A stretch of 64,000 nt of DNA from Paraburkholderia graminis C4D1M (GCF_000172415.1 NZ_ABLD01000007.1:186001-250000), one strand, 5' to 3'. Shown: positions 41,078 to 50,613, counted from the first letter of the stretch. The notes: a model not told the origin generated them from the letters alone. Translations and numbers: made by a program.

Positions 41078-43672
41078 TCAGCCGCGCGCGAGAGCAGCCG
41101 CGACGAGGCGCTGCTGTTCGTCGCGATGCGCGCGTATCGACGAGTGCGCGCCCGACGGACTTTCGCGCCGGCACACGTCGACAATGCGGCAGTTCGCCGG
41201 CACCGCCTGCTCGATTTCGTCGCGTACGAAATGCCATGCACCGTGCTTCTTTTCCTCTTCCTGCGCCCACACCACTTCCTCGAGTTGCGGGAAGGCGGCG
41301 AGCGCAACGGCAAGCTCGCTCGTCGGAAACGGATACAACTGCTCGACGCGGATGAGCGCGGTTCGCGTGTCGCCGCCAGCATCGCGCGCTGCCTGCAAGT
41401 CATAGAAGAACTTGCCGCTCGACAGCACGACGCGCGTCACGTCTTGCGGCGAAGCGACGCCGCTATCGTGCAGCACGGGAAGAAACGCGCCGCCGATCAA
41501 CTCGCCGAGCGGCGAATGCGAGCGCGCATTGCCATAGAGCTGTCCTTTCGGCGACATCACGACGAGCGGCTTCGGCTCCGCGCTCAACGCCTGCTCACGC
41601 AGCATATGGAACCATTGCGATGACGTCGACGGCATCACGACCTTCATGTTGCCGCCCGCGCATAGTTGCAGAAAGCGGCTGACATACCCGGTCGAATGCT
41701 CGGGGCCGACGCCTTCGTGGCCATGCGGCAGCAGCATCGTCAAACCGGAGCGCTGGTCCCACTTGTACTCGCCCGCGGCAATGTATTGATCGATGATGAC
41801 TTGCGCGCCGTTCACGAAGTCGCCGAACTGCGCTTCCCAGATCGCGAGGTGCGAGCCGGTCTGCACGCTGTAGCCGTATTCGAAACCCAGCACCGCCTCT
41901 TCGGTCAGCGGCGAGTTGACGATGTCGAACTCGCCTTGATGCACACCGAGGTTTTGCAGCGGCACATAAGGCTCGGTCGCGTTTGCGGTGTCGCTTGCCG
42001 CATTGCCTTGCGAATGCCACACCGCATGCCGATGCATGAATGTGCCGCGACCGACGTCCATGCCGGAGATGCGCACACTATGGCCGTCGTCAAGCAACGT
42101 CGCATAAGCCAGGTTTTCCGCGAAGCACCAATCGACGGCCGCGGTTTCATCGGCGACGCTCTTTTGCCACTGCGCGGTGATGTTGCGCAGCAACTCGTGC
42201 AGCCGGAACGCGGGCGGCGTGCGAGTCAACGCCGCGGTCAACGACTGCATGCGCGCGAGCGACAACGGCCGCGTGCGCTTTATCCGGTTGCCGTGAGACC
42301 GTGACGAAGTTAGCGCGGACGGCGGCGTCGTCTGAAGCTCCTTCAACGCTTCCGCGCGCAGCACGTCGAGCGGCGTGTCTTCGCCGATGGCCGCGTGATA
42401 CAACTCGGTGACGGTCTGATGCGTCGCGATCGCCGCTTGCTGCAACGGCTGCGTGAGCGCGGGAATGTCATGCTCCGAGTGACCCAGACGCCGATAGCCG
42501 ATCAGGTCGATGATCACATCGGCCTCGTGCTCTATCCGGTATTGCAATGCGAGCTTCGCGGCGCGCATCACTTCGTCGGGACGATCGGCGTTCACGCGGA
42601 TCACGGGCGCGTCGATCATCCGCGCAATGTCCGTGCAATACGAATAGGCTTCGGCGTCCATCCGGTTCGGCGTCGTGAAGCCGATCTGATTGTTCACGAT
42701 CACATGGATCGTGCCGCCCAATGCATAGCCGTCCTTGCGTGTCATGTTGAGCGTTTCCATCACGATGCCCTGGCCCGCGAAGGCGGCGTCGCCGTGCATG
42801 ACGAGCGGCAGGCAGCCGAAGCCGCGATGCTCGTCCTGGTACGCGCGCGCCATGCCGCTCACCACCGGATAGACGCTTTGCAAATGCGACGGATTGGGCG
42901 CAAGGAAGATCGCGACATCGCCGTCTTGCGTCTTTCTTACCGTACTGGCGCCGAGGTGATACGGCAGATCGCGCTGCACGGCCGCGGCCTCCGAATCCGG
43001 ATCGAGGCAATCGATCAGCTTCGCCGGATCGAAGTCCATCACGTTGGCAAGCACATTCAGGCGCCCGCGATGCGGCATGCCCGCGAACACCTGCCGAACG
43101 CCATGAGCGGCAGCCTGATCGACGATTGCTTCAATGAGCGGCACGAGGCTCTCGCAACCTTCGAGCGAGAAGCGCTTCGCATGTTCGAATCGCGCCGCCA
43201 CATGACGCTCCCACGTTTCAGCGGCCACGAGGCGGCGCAGCAGACGGCGGCGCGGCTCGCGCGCCGGCAACGGCGCAAGCTGCTCCGTCTTGAGCCATGC
43301 GGACAACTGGGGGCGGCGCTGCTGATCGCGGATGCCGGTCAGATCGAGGCCGATCGCGCCGCAATAGACGCGCCGCAATTGCCGCTCGAGTTCATGCACC
43401 GCGGCCGAAGGCGGCAGCAGCGGATTTTCGGCGCCGATCGGCTGCGCCGGATCGAGCCCATGAAACACAGGGTCGAGCTCGGGCACCTCGGGCACGGGCG
43501 CAAGGCGCAGCGGATCGAGCGACGCCTGACGATGACCGTGCTGACGGAACGCGTCGATGAAGCGCCGGACCTGCAGCGTCCGCGCTACCGGCGACAGGTC
43601 GCCTGCCGGTTCGATAACCGCGCCGGCCGGCGAGCGTGAAAGAACAATCGATTCGGAAGAGACGTGGGACAT
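41078..43672 (-). CDS. Orphan 2-oxoglutarate dehydrogenase E1-like protein lacking the E2-binding N-terminus
   Basis: An 864-residue thiamine-diphosphate enzyme of the SucA family. The ThDP motif runs from GDAAFAGQG (294) to NNQIGF (327), and active-site regions AGMPHRGRLNVLAN and GHEGVGPEHSTGYVSRFLQLC are present. Normal SucA is about 930-950 residues. Here the conserved VRRFIDAFRQHGHRQASLDPL starts near residue 35 instead of about 90, so the N-terminal segment that in E. coli binds the E2 core is missing. No sucB or lpd is nearby. It could be a free 2-oxoglutarate decarboxylase or carboligase, or a complex partner with altered assembly. Confidence 0.85.
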   Translation of the reverse strand: MSHVSSESIVLSRSPAGAVIEPAGDLSPVARTLQVRRFIDAFRQHGHRQASLDPLRLAPVPEVPELDPVFHGLDPAQPIGAENPLLPPSAAVHELERQLRRVYCGAIGLDLTGIRDQQRRPQLSAWLKTEQLAPLPAREPRRRLLRRLVAAETWERHVAARFEHAKRFSLEGCESLVPLIEAIVDQAAAHGVRQVFAGMPHRGRLNVLANVMDFDPAKLIDCLDPDSEAAAVQRDLPYHLGASTVRKTQDGDVAIFLAPNPSHLQSVYPVVSGMARAYQDEHRGFGCLPLVMHGDAAFAGQGIVMETLNMTRKDGYALGGTIHVIVNNQIGFTTPNRMDAEAYSYCTDIARMIDAPVIRVNADRPDEVMRAAKLALQYRIEHEADVIIDLIGYRRLGHSEHDIPALTQPLQQAAIATHQTVTELYHAAIGEDTPLDVLRAEALKELQTTPPSALTSSRSHGNRIKRTRPLSLARMQSLTAALTRTPPAFRLHELLRNITAQWQKSVADETAAVDWCFAENLAYATLLDDGHSVRISGMDVGRGTFMHRHAVWHSQGNAASDTANATEPYVPLQNLGVHQGEFDIVNSPLTEEAVLGFEYGYSVQTGSHLAIWEAQFGDFVNGAQVIIDQYIAAGEYKWDQRSGLTMLLPHGHEGVGPEHSTGYVSRFLQLCAGGNMKVVMPSTSSQWFHMLREQALSAEPKPLVVMSPKGQLYGNARSHSPLGELIGGAFLPVLHDSGVASPQDVTRVVLSSGKFFYDLQAARDAGGDTRTALIRVEQLYPFPTSELAVALAAFPQLEEVVWAQEEEKKHGAWHFVRDEIEQAVPANCRIVDVCRRESPSGAHSSIRAHRDEQQRLVAAALARG

Positions 43673-43850
43673 GTTGGATAGCGTGCGGAAGAAACCGTTA
43701 ATCGGATTCCGCTGTCCGCATGCGAATGCTCGGGGCGTACGCCCGCGACGGCAACGCGACGGTTGGCCGTGATCTTCGGCAGACAGCGAAACGGGAAAGA
43801 GCGCGATGCGGATGCGGACTTGCAGCAGCGCTCGGTCTTCTATGTGTTAT

Positions 43851-43875
43851 CGAGCCGGTCCGCGCGACCGGCTCG
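43851..43875 (-). terminator. Hairpin after the chemoreceptor gene
   Basis: CGAGCCGGTC (43851-43860) pairs perfectly with GACCGGCTCG (43866-43875) around CGCGC. It starts 29 bases past the chemoreceptor stop. There is no T-run. Confidence 0.5.
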
Positions 43876-43903
43876 TGTCTCCGTCCGTTGCCTGCCTCGA
43901 CTT

Positions 43904-45544
43904 CTACTGGGCCGACACGAGCCAAGCACCCGCATCGCTCACATCATTCGAGCGATGCGCATGCGAGTCGCGCGTGACGCGACGTTGTTTCGACGTGGCG
44001 TCGTCGAGCTTGAAGGTGCTGACGGTCTGCGTGAGTTGCTGCGCCTGGTCTTGCAGAGCCTGCGCCGCGGCGGCGCTTTGCTCGACGAGCGCGGCGTTTT
44101 CCTGCGTCACCTTGTCCATCTGCGTGACGGCGTGGTTGATCTGCTCGATGCCTTCGCTTTGCTCCTTGCTCGACGAACTGATCTCGGCCACGATTTCCGT
44201 CACATGGCGAATGCTCTTCACGACTTCGCCGATGATCTGTCCGGCTTCCTCGACCATCTTGCCGCCGGTGCCGACCTGACTCACCGAGTCGGCGATCAGC
44301 TCCTTGATTTCCTTCGCGGCAACGGCGCTGCGCTGCGCGAGGCCGCGCACTTCGCTCGCGACCACCGCAAAGCCGCGCCCGTGTTCGCCCGCGCGCGCCG
44401 CTTCCACGGCAGCGTTGAGCGCGAGAATGTTGGTCTGGAACGCGATACCGTCGATCACGCCGATGATCTCGACGATCCTGCGCGACGACTCGTTGATGGC
44501 GGTCATCGTGCTCACGACCTGGTTCACGGCTTCGCCGCCGCGCACCGCGACATCCGACGCGCTCGACGCAAGCTGATTGGCCTCGCGTGCGTTATCGGCG
44601 TTCTGCTTGACCGTCGACGTCAACTCCTCCATCGCGGCCGCCGTCTCTTCGAGCGAGCTCGCCTGATGTTCGGTGCGGCTCGACAGGTCCATGTTGCCGC
44701 TCGCGACTTCGCGCGTCGCCTGGCTGATCGTGTCCGTGCCCTGGCGCACCTGCGCGACGATGCCGTGCAGATTGCCGGTCATGCGTTCGAGCGCGGTGAG
44801 AAGGCGGCCCACTTCATCGGTCGAATCGATGTGTAGATGATGCGTGAGATCGCCGGCCGCGACCGCTTCGGCGAGAACGACCGCACGGTTGATCGGCCGC
44901 GTGATGGTGCGCGTGATGAAGATGCCGGTCGCGATCGCGATCACCGTGGCGAACAGCGCGAGCAGAATCATTTGCAGCTTCGCGTTGTGCGCTTCGGCGA
45001 CGGCTTCGGCGACATCGCGCGCCATCCGGTCCGCCTGCACGTCGACCATCTTGTCGACGAGGACGTAATACGCATCCTGCAGCCGCGCCATGTCGCCCTG
45101 ATAGACGTCGCGCGCGTCCTGCTGCTGGTTCTTGCTGACCAGATCGAAGAAGCTCTTCACGCTCACGCCGTAAGCGGAGCGCGCGTCGAACTGCTGCTTG
45201 AAGAGCGCCCGGGTTTCATCACTCGTCAGGTGCTTTTCGAGCTCGGCGTAGGCTTGCGCGTTCGCTTTGCGGATCGCCGCGTAGTCGTCCATGTACTGCT
45301 TGGCTTTATCGGGCGACGTGGTCAGCAGCAGATTGCTCAGAATGCCGTTCGCCTTGTATCCGTTGCTCTTGATCTGATTGCTGAGCGCGATCAGCGTATA
45401 GCGATTGCTGACGATCTCATCCATCTTCGTGTTGGTCGACTCGAGATGCTCGATACCGACGACAGCCGTGCCGACCAGCAGCGCGACCATCAGCGCAAAG
45501 GCGGAGCCAAGACGAACCCCGATTTTCAAATTCGAAATCTTCAT
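43904..45544 (-). CDS. Methyl-accepting chemotaxis protein
   Basis: A 546-residue chemoreceptor: TM1 (about 10-31), a periplasmic four-helix-bundle sensor, TM2 ([20 protein letters not shown] region), HAMP, then a signalling domain with the invariant hairpin [20 protein letters not shown] and [16 protein letters not shown]. The C-terminus ends WLVSAQ without the NWETF pentapeptide. The start at 45544 gives the typical [13 protein letters not shown]; a frame further upstream is not conserved. A sigma-28-like promoter lies about 190 bases upstream, linking it to flagellar control. Confidence 0.92.
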   Translation of the reverse strand: MKISNLKIGVRLGSAFALMVALLVGTAVVGIEHLESTNTKMDEIVSNRYTLIALSNQIKSNGYKANGILSNLLLTTSPDKAKQYMDDYAAIRKANAQAYAELEKHLTSDETRALFKQQFDARSAYGVSVKSFFDLVSKNQQQDARDVYQGDMARLQDAYYVLVDKMVDVQADRMARDVAEAVAEAHNAKLQMILLALFATVIAIATGIFITRTITRPINRAVVLAEAVAAGDLTHHLHIDSTDEVGRLLTALERMTGNLHGIVAQVRQGTDTISQATREVASGNMDLSSRTEHQASSLEETAAAMEELTSTVKQNADNAREANQLASSASDVAVRGGEAVNQVVSTMTAINESSRRIVEIIGVIDGIAFQTNILALNAAVEAARAGEHGRGFAVVASEVRGLAQRSAVAAKEIKELIADSVSQVGTGGKMVEEAGQIIGEVVKSIRHVTEIVAEISSSSKEQSEGIEQINHAVTQMDKVTQENAALVEQSAAAAQALQDQAQQLTQTVSTFKLDDATSKQRRVTRDSHAHRSNDVSDAGAWLVSAQ

Positions 45545-46020
45545 GTGTCTAATTCCTTCCCCAACCGCTCGATAAAAGTTGTCGCGAAGCGCGCGCAGTT
45601 CACCGCATTGCGGCGCCGCCCCGCGCTTCGGCGTGAACACATCCGCCTCGTCTCAAGGCGGTTCACTAGATGACGCCGACATGGGCACGTTGTAGTCCGC
45701 CCCTTTCTCGTTGCCGCCGCATTCTTCAGACAATATGACGACAAAAATTCCTAAACCTTGAGAGTGGTGTGCGCGAGAAAGAAAAAAATTCGCCAAACGT
45801 TTGCGAGTGCGCGGGAAAGTCGCTGGTTGACGCAAAACGTTGAGTAAGAGCTCGCGCGGGCGGGAAAGCGCATTCGGACGCTTCCGCGTTTGGAGGACGC
45901 AAGGCGCGGCGTTCTGACGTCGCTCAAGAGGCTTGAGCGCGGGAGCGCGTCATTTTGCCGCGAAACGGGGGACAGAGCCGGTGGGACAATCAATCATTAC
46001 CTCCTGACATCGGCTCAGAC
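45545..46020. other. 476-base divergent intergenic region
   Basis: Lies between the chemoreceptor and the Fnr-like gene. It contains the sigma-28-like promoter (45735-45761) and an A-rich stretch around 45779-45787. I see no gene in it. A leader of about 190 bases for the chemoreceptor is implied. Confidence 0.6.
45735..45761 (-). promoter_or_regulatory. Sigma-28 (FliA)-like promoter of the chemoreceptor gene
   Basis: On the minus strand TCAAGGTT, then exactly 11 bases, then GTCGTCAT. The FliA consensus is TAAAGTTT-N11-GCCGATAA; the spacing is exact, the -35 box matches 6 of 8, the -10 box 4 of 8. Confidence 0.45.
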
Positions 46021-46869
46021 ATGTTGACCCCTACCGTTGTGATTCCCGCCCCGCCTTCGGCCCCGACTTCCGCCCCGAGTTCGGCCCCGGCTTCCGCAGT
46101 TCCGGGCGGCTCCGCCGTCACCTCGCCCGCACCGCGAGCCAGCCGCCGGGCGACGCCGCGTGCCGCCACGCGCACGCCCACCCGCAGCGCCGCGCGCTGC
46201 TCGAGCTGCTCGATGCGGCAGTTGTGCATGCCGCAAGGCTTGTCGAACGACGAACTTTCCAAACTCGAAACGCTGATCTGCTCGGCGCGCTCCGTGCATC
46301 GCGGGGAAGCGCTGTACCGCAGCGGCGACCGTTTCGACAACATTTATGCGGTGCGCTCCGGCTCGATGAAAACCGTCATGGCGCACCGCGACGGGCGCGA
46401 ACAGGTCACGGGCCTGCGGCTTGCCGGCGAAGCGCTCGGCCTCGACGGCATCAGCGAAGACCGGCACGCGTGCAGCGCACTCGCGCTCGAGGACAGCACG
46501 GTGTGCATCGTCCCCTACACCGCGCTCAAGTCGCTGTGCCGCGAAATCGGCTCGATGCAGGAACGCCTGCACAAGCTGCTCGGCGAGCAGATCGTGCGCG
46601 AGGCGGCCCAGATGATGGTGCTCGGCTCGCTGTCGGCGGACGAACGGGTCGCGGCCTTTCTGCTCGACGTGTCCGAGCGCAATGCGCAGCGCGGCTATTC
46701 GTCGGCGGAGTTCAATCTGCGAATGACACGCGAGGACATGGGCAGCTACCTCGGCATGACGCTCGAAACCGTGAGCCGCACGCTGTCAAGATTTCAAAAG
46801 CGCGGCCTGATCGACACGCAAGGCAAGCACATTCGCATCGTCGATCTGGACGGCTTGCGGCAAGTCTGA
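46021..46869 (+). CDS. Fnr/Anr-type oxygen-sensing Crp-family regulator
   Basis: A 282-residue regulator. The four cysteines that hold the FNR iron-sulfur cluster are present with exact spacing: C60, C63, C69 (CSSCSMRQLC) and C162 (STVCIVPY), the last 93 residues on as in E. coli FNR. A cyclic-nucleotide-like domain is followed by the recognition helix MTLETVSRTLSRFQKRGLI, with the FNR E-x2-SR pattern. Unusual is the N-terminus: about 58 residues of Pro/Ala/Ser/Thr then Arg/Thr repeats before the first cysteine, where FNR has about 20. Start at the ATG at 46021. Confidence 0.9.
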   Translation: MLTPTVVIPAPPSAPTSAPSSAPASAVPGGSAVTSPAPRASRRATPRAATRTPTRSAARCSSCSMRQLCMPQGLSNDELSKLETLICSARSVHRGEALYRSGDRFDNIYAVRSGSMKTVMAHRDGREQVTGLRLAGEALGLDGISEDRHACSALALEDSTVCIVPYTALKSLCREIGSMQERLHKLLGEQIVREAAQMMVLGSLSADERVAAFLLDVSERNAQRGYSSAEFNLRMTREDMGSYLGMTLETVSRTLSRFQKRGLIDTQGKHIRIVDLDGLRQV

Positions 46870-46994
46870 CCTCCATGCACAGGGCCGGCCGCGGCTCTTT
46901 GCACGTTTTTCCGGCGGGTCTTTTGCCTTGGCATGGCAACTGCGAGCGGGTACAGTCTTTGTTTAGTCCGTCCCCCGCAAGGAGACCCGGCGAA

Positions 46995-48323
46995 ATGAAC
47001 CGCGATCCCCGCCCGCATCACCCGCTCGTTCAGCGTCTGATCGACGCGCGTCAAGTTACCGACGCTCTCTTCTCCATCGTCAAGCCCGAGTTTCTGTACG
47101 AAAGACCGATTCGCGAGCGGCATCGCATCGTGTTCTATATCGGTCACCTCGAAGCTTTCGACCGTAATCTGTTCGATCAGCGTCTGTTCGAACTGCCCGC
47201 TTTCGATCCGCAACTCGATCAGCTTTTCGCCTTCGGCATCGATCCGGTTGATGGCGGCTTTCCCACCGATCAACCAGGCGACTGGCCTTCGCTCCAGACC
47301 GTGCGCGAGTATGGCCTGCGCGCTCGCGAACAGATCGACCGCGAACTGCGCGCGCTGACCGATTCCGCGCGCGTCGATGCGTCGGAGCAATTGCTGAATG
47401 TCGCGATCGAGCATCGGCTGATGCACGCGGAGACGCTTGCGTACATGCTTCATCAATTGCCGCTCGCACAGAAAGTGACCGAGTTGCGCGAGCCTGTCGT
47501 GACCGGTCCGGGGCGCGCGAACGGCGTATCGTCGATGGTCCGCGTGCCTGCGGGTTCGGCCACGCTCGGGATGCGGCGCGACGGCGGCCGCTTCGGCTGG
47601 GACAACGAGTTCGGCGAATTGCAAGTGGACGTGCCGGCCTTTGAGATCGACCGCTATATGGTGACGAACGGCGCGTTTCGCGCGTTCATCGACGCGGGCG
47701 GTTATCGCGAGCCGCAGTGGTGGTCGGAGCAGGATTGGGCGTGGAAGGAAGCCGAGGGCATCGAGCATCCGGCATGCTGGTCGCGGCGCAGCGTCAACAG
47801 CGAACGTAACGGTGAAGACAGCGGCGAAGGCAACGGCCGTCGCGACGAATGGACGTTGCGCACCATGTTCGACGACGTGCCCTTGCCGCTCGACTGGCCC
47901 GCGTACGTCAGCCACGCCGAGGCGAGCGCCTATGCGCGCTGGGCCGGCAAGGCGCTGCCCACCGAAGCGCAATGGCAACGCGCGGCACAGGGCGCGCCGC
48001 ACGCGGGCTCGGGCAACTTCGATTTCCGTAGCTGGGATCCTCGGCCCGTCGACGCTTATCCGGAGAACGTGAGCGCATTCGGCGTGGAAGGCCAGTTCGG
48101 CAACGGCTGGGAATGGACGTCGACATTGTTCGACGGCTTGCCCGGGTTCGAGCCGTTTCCGTTCTATCTGGGCTACTCGGCCAATTTCTTCGACGGCAAG
48201 CATTACGTGCTGAAGGGCGGATCGGCGCGCACCGCACAGTGCATGTTGCGGCCGACGTTTCGCAACTGGTTTCAGCCGCATTATCAGTACGTTTATGCGG
48301 GGTTCCGCTGCGTGAGCGCGTGA
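46995..48323 (+). CDS. EgtB-like sulfoxide synthase/FGE-family protein
   Basis: A 442-residue protein joining an N-terminal DinB-like helical domain and a C-terminal formylglycine-generating-enzyme fold (about 180-440). The three iron-binding histidines of EgtB appear in place: H51 (YIGHLEAF), H140 and H144 (EHRLMHAETL). The FGE domain has GWDNEFGE, YMVTNGAF, LPTEAQWQRAA, GNGWEWTS and YAGFRCV. EgtB makes the C-S bond in ergothioneine. No egtD lies next to it, so ergothioneine or a related thiol-histidine is inferred only. AAGGAG lies 10 bases before the ATG. The preceding long frame through the fnr gene is a shadow. Confidence 0.85.
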   Translation: MNRDPRPHHPLVQRLIDARQVTDALFSIVKPEFLYERPIRERHRIVFYIGHLEAFDRNLFDQRLFELPAFDPQLDQLFAFGIDPVDGGFPTDQPGDWPSLQTVREYGLRAREQIDRELRALTDSARVDASEQLLNVAIEHRLMHAETLAYMLHQLPLAQKVTELREPVVTGPGRANGVSSMVRVPAGSATLGMRRDGGRFGWDNEFGELQVDVPAFEIDRYMVTNGAFRAFIDAGGYREPQWWSEQDWAWKEAEGIEHPACWSRRSVNSERNGEDSGEGNGRRDEWTLRTMFDDVPLPLDWPAYVSHAEASAYARWAGKALPTEAQWQRAAQGAPHAGSGNFDFRSWDPRPVDAYPENVSAFGVEGQFGNGWEWTSTLFDGLPGFEPFPFYLGYSANFFDGKHYVLKGGSARTAQCMLRPTFRNWFQPHYQYVYAGFRCVSA

Positions 48324-48351
48324 CGAATCACGCATAAGAGAACAAGAGCAT

Positions 48352-48378
48352 AAGCCTGCCGAAAAAACCGGCAGGCTT
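48352..48378. terminator. Terminator-like hairpin between convergent genes
   Basis: AAGCCTGCCG (48352-48361) pairs perfectly with CGGCAGGCTT (48369-48378) around an A-rich loop. It lies between the EgtB-like gene and a convergent SDR gene. Confidence 0.6.
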
Positions 48379-48411
48379 GCTTATGCGTCGCTTCCTACGC
48401 GCGCGACTCGA

Positions 48412-49155
48412 TCAGGCGTTGAAACCGCCGTCGATCGTCAAGCTCGCGCCCGTGACAAATGCCGCCTCCGGGCTGACAACATAGGCGACCATCCCTGCGA
48501 TTTCATCCGGCCGTCCATGACGCGGAAGCGCCATGAAACCGTGCAGCATCGACGCGAAATCGCCGGATTCAGGGTTCATGTCCGTATCGGTCGGACCGGG
48601 CTGCACGTTGTTGACCGTGATGCCGCGCGGACCGAGATCGCGCGCGAGGCCCTGCACGAGTCCGCGCAACGCGGACTTGCTCATTGCGTACGCGGCGCCG
48701 CCGGGAAACGGCATGCGTTCGGCGTTGACGCTGCTGATGTTCACGATACGGCCGCCCTCGCCCATATGCGGCAACACCGCCTTCACCGCGACGAAAACAG
48801 CGCGCACGTTGACTTGCAGCGTCCGGTCGAAGTCTTCGAGCGAGAACGTCTCGACCGGGCCTAGCGCGAGCACCCCCGCGTTGTTCACAAGAATATCGAT
48901 CTTGCCGAATTTGCCGGCGACATCGTCGATCGCGCGGCTCACCGCCGCGGCATCGCCCGCGTCCGCTTGCAGTGCGAGCGCGCGGCCGCCCTGCTGCTCG
49001 ATGCTGCCGGCAAGTGCCTGCGCGGCCGCCGACGAACCCTTGTACGTGAACGCTACCGTCGCGCCTTCCTTCGACAAACGTTGCACGATTGCCGCGCCGA
49101 TGCCCCGGCTGCCGCCGGTGACGAATGCAACTTTGCCAGTCAGATTTGCAGTCAT
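48412..49155 (-). CDS. Short-chain dehydrogenase/reductase
   Basis: A 247-residue classical SDR. The cofactor loop is TGGSRGIGAA (residues 13-22), NNAG near 87, catalytic Ser in NISSV, and the Tyr-Lys pair in AAYAMSKSAL. The exit ends in the usual DGGFNA. It resembles FabG-like 3-oxoacyl reductases but is not within a fatty-acid locus. Start at the ATG at 49155; a frame to 49203 has no conserved residues. It is divergent from a LysR gene with about 100 bases between, the usual sign that LysR controls it. Confidence 0.9.
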   Translation of the reverse strand: MTANLTGKVAFVTGGSRGIGAAIVQRLSKEGATVAFTYKGSSAAAQALAGSIEQQGGRALALQADAGDAAAVSRAIDDVAGKFGKIDILVNNAGVLALGPVETFSLEDFDRTLQVNVRAVFVAVKAVLPHMGEGGRIVNISSVNAERMPFPGGAAYAMSKSALRGLVQGLARDLGPRGITVNNVQPGPTDTDMNPESGDFASMLHGFMALPRHGRPDEIAGMVAYVVSPEAAFVTGASLTIDGGFNA

Positions 49156-49262
49156 GTCTTGCTCCAATGGGTGAGTGAGTGGAGAGCAGTATCGTCCTGA
49201 CATTCCCCTTCGACTAGCGTGTGATCTAGACTATCTCTTTCAACTATTTGTCCGAAATCGCC

Positions 49263-50186
49263 GTGGAGCCTCTCAACCTGATCGAATCGTTTGTGCTCAG
49301 CGCAGAGCACCTGAGCTTCTCGGCGGCGGCGCGCCGGCTCGGCCTGACACCGGCCGCCGTGAGCAAGAACGTGGCGCGGCTCGAGACCTCGCTGGGTCTG
49401 CGGCTCTTTCAGCGCAGCACGCGCAAGCTCACGCTGACGACCGAAGGCGAAAAGCTGTTGCGCGAAGTCGCCGCGCCGTTCACCGCGCTGCAAGACGCGT
49501 TTGCCGGCGCGGCGGTTCAGGACGGCAGGCCCGCGGGCACGCTCAAGGTGAGTTTGGGACTGGCATTCGGCCGCGAATATCTGGTGCCCTTGCTGGGCGA
49601 ATTCCTCGAGCACTATCCGGCGATCGTGCCGGATTGGCACTTCGATAACCGGCCCGTCGATCTGATCGCCGACGGCTTCGACGTCGCCATCGGCGGCGGC
49701 ATTGAACTGACGCCGGGAATCGTGGCGCGCGAGTTGGCGCGCACGCATGTGATCGTGGCGGCATCGCCGGCTTATATGGCGACGCGCACGATGCCGAGGC
49801 ACCCATCCGAACTGAGCGCGTTCGACGGAATCGTTCGCCGCTCGTCGACAACCGGCCGGTTGCGCGCGTGGACGCTGCAGAACCATGTGGGCGAGCAGTA
49901 CCAGGCGGAGTGCCGCACGCGCATGATCTTCGACGACCCCGAAGCGATCGCGCATGCGGCGATGCACGGCCAGGGCGTCGCCTTCCTGCCGATGCCGCAC
50001 GCAGCGCCCTGGCTCGCAAGCGGCGCGTTGATGCGTCTCTTGCCGGCGTGGTACGCGGACCAGGGACCGATATCGATCTACTACCCGAACAAAAAACTGT
50101 TGCCGGCGAGGACGCGCGTGTTTATCGATTTCGTCGTCGATGCATTTCGAAAGCAGAAGCTGGCCGCGAAATTCGACGGCCGATAA
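49263..50186 (+). CDS. LysR family regulator, divergent to the SDR gene
   Basis: A 307-residue LysR regulator. The helix-turn-helix (residues 1-60) contains SFSAAARRLGLTPAAVSKNV, then LFQRSTRKLTLTTEG, and the effector domain spans 90-295. No ATG fits: the GTG at 49263 gives the family start VEPLNLIESF, while a TTG at 49248 would add five residues. The divergent SDR gene is its likely target. Effector unknown. Confidence 0.88.
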   Translation: MEPLNLIESFVLSAEHLSFSAAARRLGLTPAAVSKNVARLETSLGLRLFQRSTRKLTLTTEGEKLLREVAAPFTALQDAFAGAAVQDGRPAGTLKVSLGLAFGREYLVPLLGEFLEHYPAIVPDWHFDNRPVDLIADGFDVAIGGGIELTPGIVARELARTHVIVAASPAYMATRTMPRHPSELSAFDGIVRRSSTTGRLRAWTLQNHVGEQYQAECRTRMIFDDPEAIAHAAMHGQGVAFLPMPHAAPWLASGALMRLLPAWYADQGPISIYYPNKKLLPARTRVFIDFVVDAFRKQKLAAKFDGR

Positions 50187-50257
50187 GGCGGCGCGTGGCC
50201 GCCTATAACGCACATGCTACGATTATCTGCCGTCATCTCAGCGAGCTTTCCGCACTC

Positions 50258-50560
50258 ATGCTCAGACTCGTTTTTGTGCTTGTTTCAGCAGCGCTCGCCG
50301 CGCCGCTGTCGGCTTTCGCATTCGGAGGCGGGAATCCCGAGTACGACCAATGCATTCTGAATTCGCTCGCGAATAGCCAGAGCAATTACGCGGCGCGCGC
50401 CATTACCAATTCGTGCATCGCGCTCTACAAAAACGGGGCACTGCTGTTGCCGCGTGAAAGGGCCTATCACGTGTGTGTCTTGCAGAATGTGCAGAGCGTG
50501 CGAGGCGCGTTTGCAGTCAACGAAATCTTGCACGCGTGCCGTCGGCAGAATCCCATGTGA
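50258..50560 (+). CDS. Small secreted four-cysteine protein (VF_A0006-like)
   Basis: A 100-residue exported protein: signal peptide residues 1-21 (ending SAFAF), mature part about 79 residues with four cysteines. The cysteines form two C-x20-C modules with matching residues, C-[IV]-L-[NQ]-[NS] at the start and A-x3-I-x3-C at the end, an internal duplication. The pattern is that of the four-cysteine VF_A0006 family, whose function is unknown. It follows the LysR gene by 71 bases. Confidence 0.75.
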   Translation: MLRLVFVLVSAALAAPLSAFAFGGGNPEYDQCILNSLANSQSNYAARAITNSCIALYKNGALLLPRERAYHVCVLQNVQSVRGAFAVNEILHACRRQNPM

Positions 50561-50613
50561 GGCGATGCCGACTCACGTTGCGCAACCGCGCTTGTTCTAA
50601 TCAACCCGCCGCC

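Noticed and set aside
46224..48323. A 699-codon frame joining fnr sequence and the EgtB-like protein as a fusion
   Set aside because: The first 257 codons read the fnr gene in the wrong frame; the EgtB-like part has its own ATG and AAGGAG site at 46979-46984.
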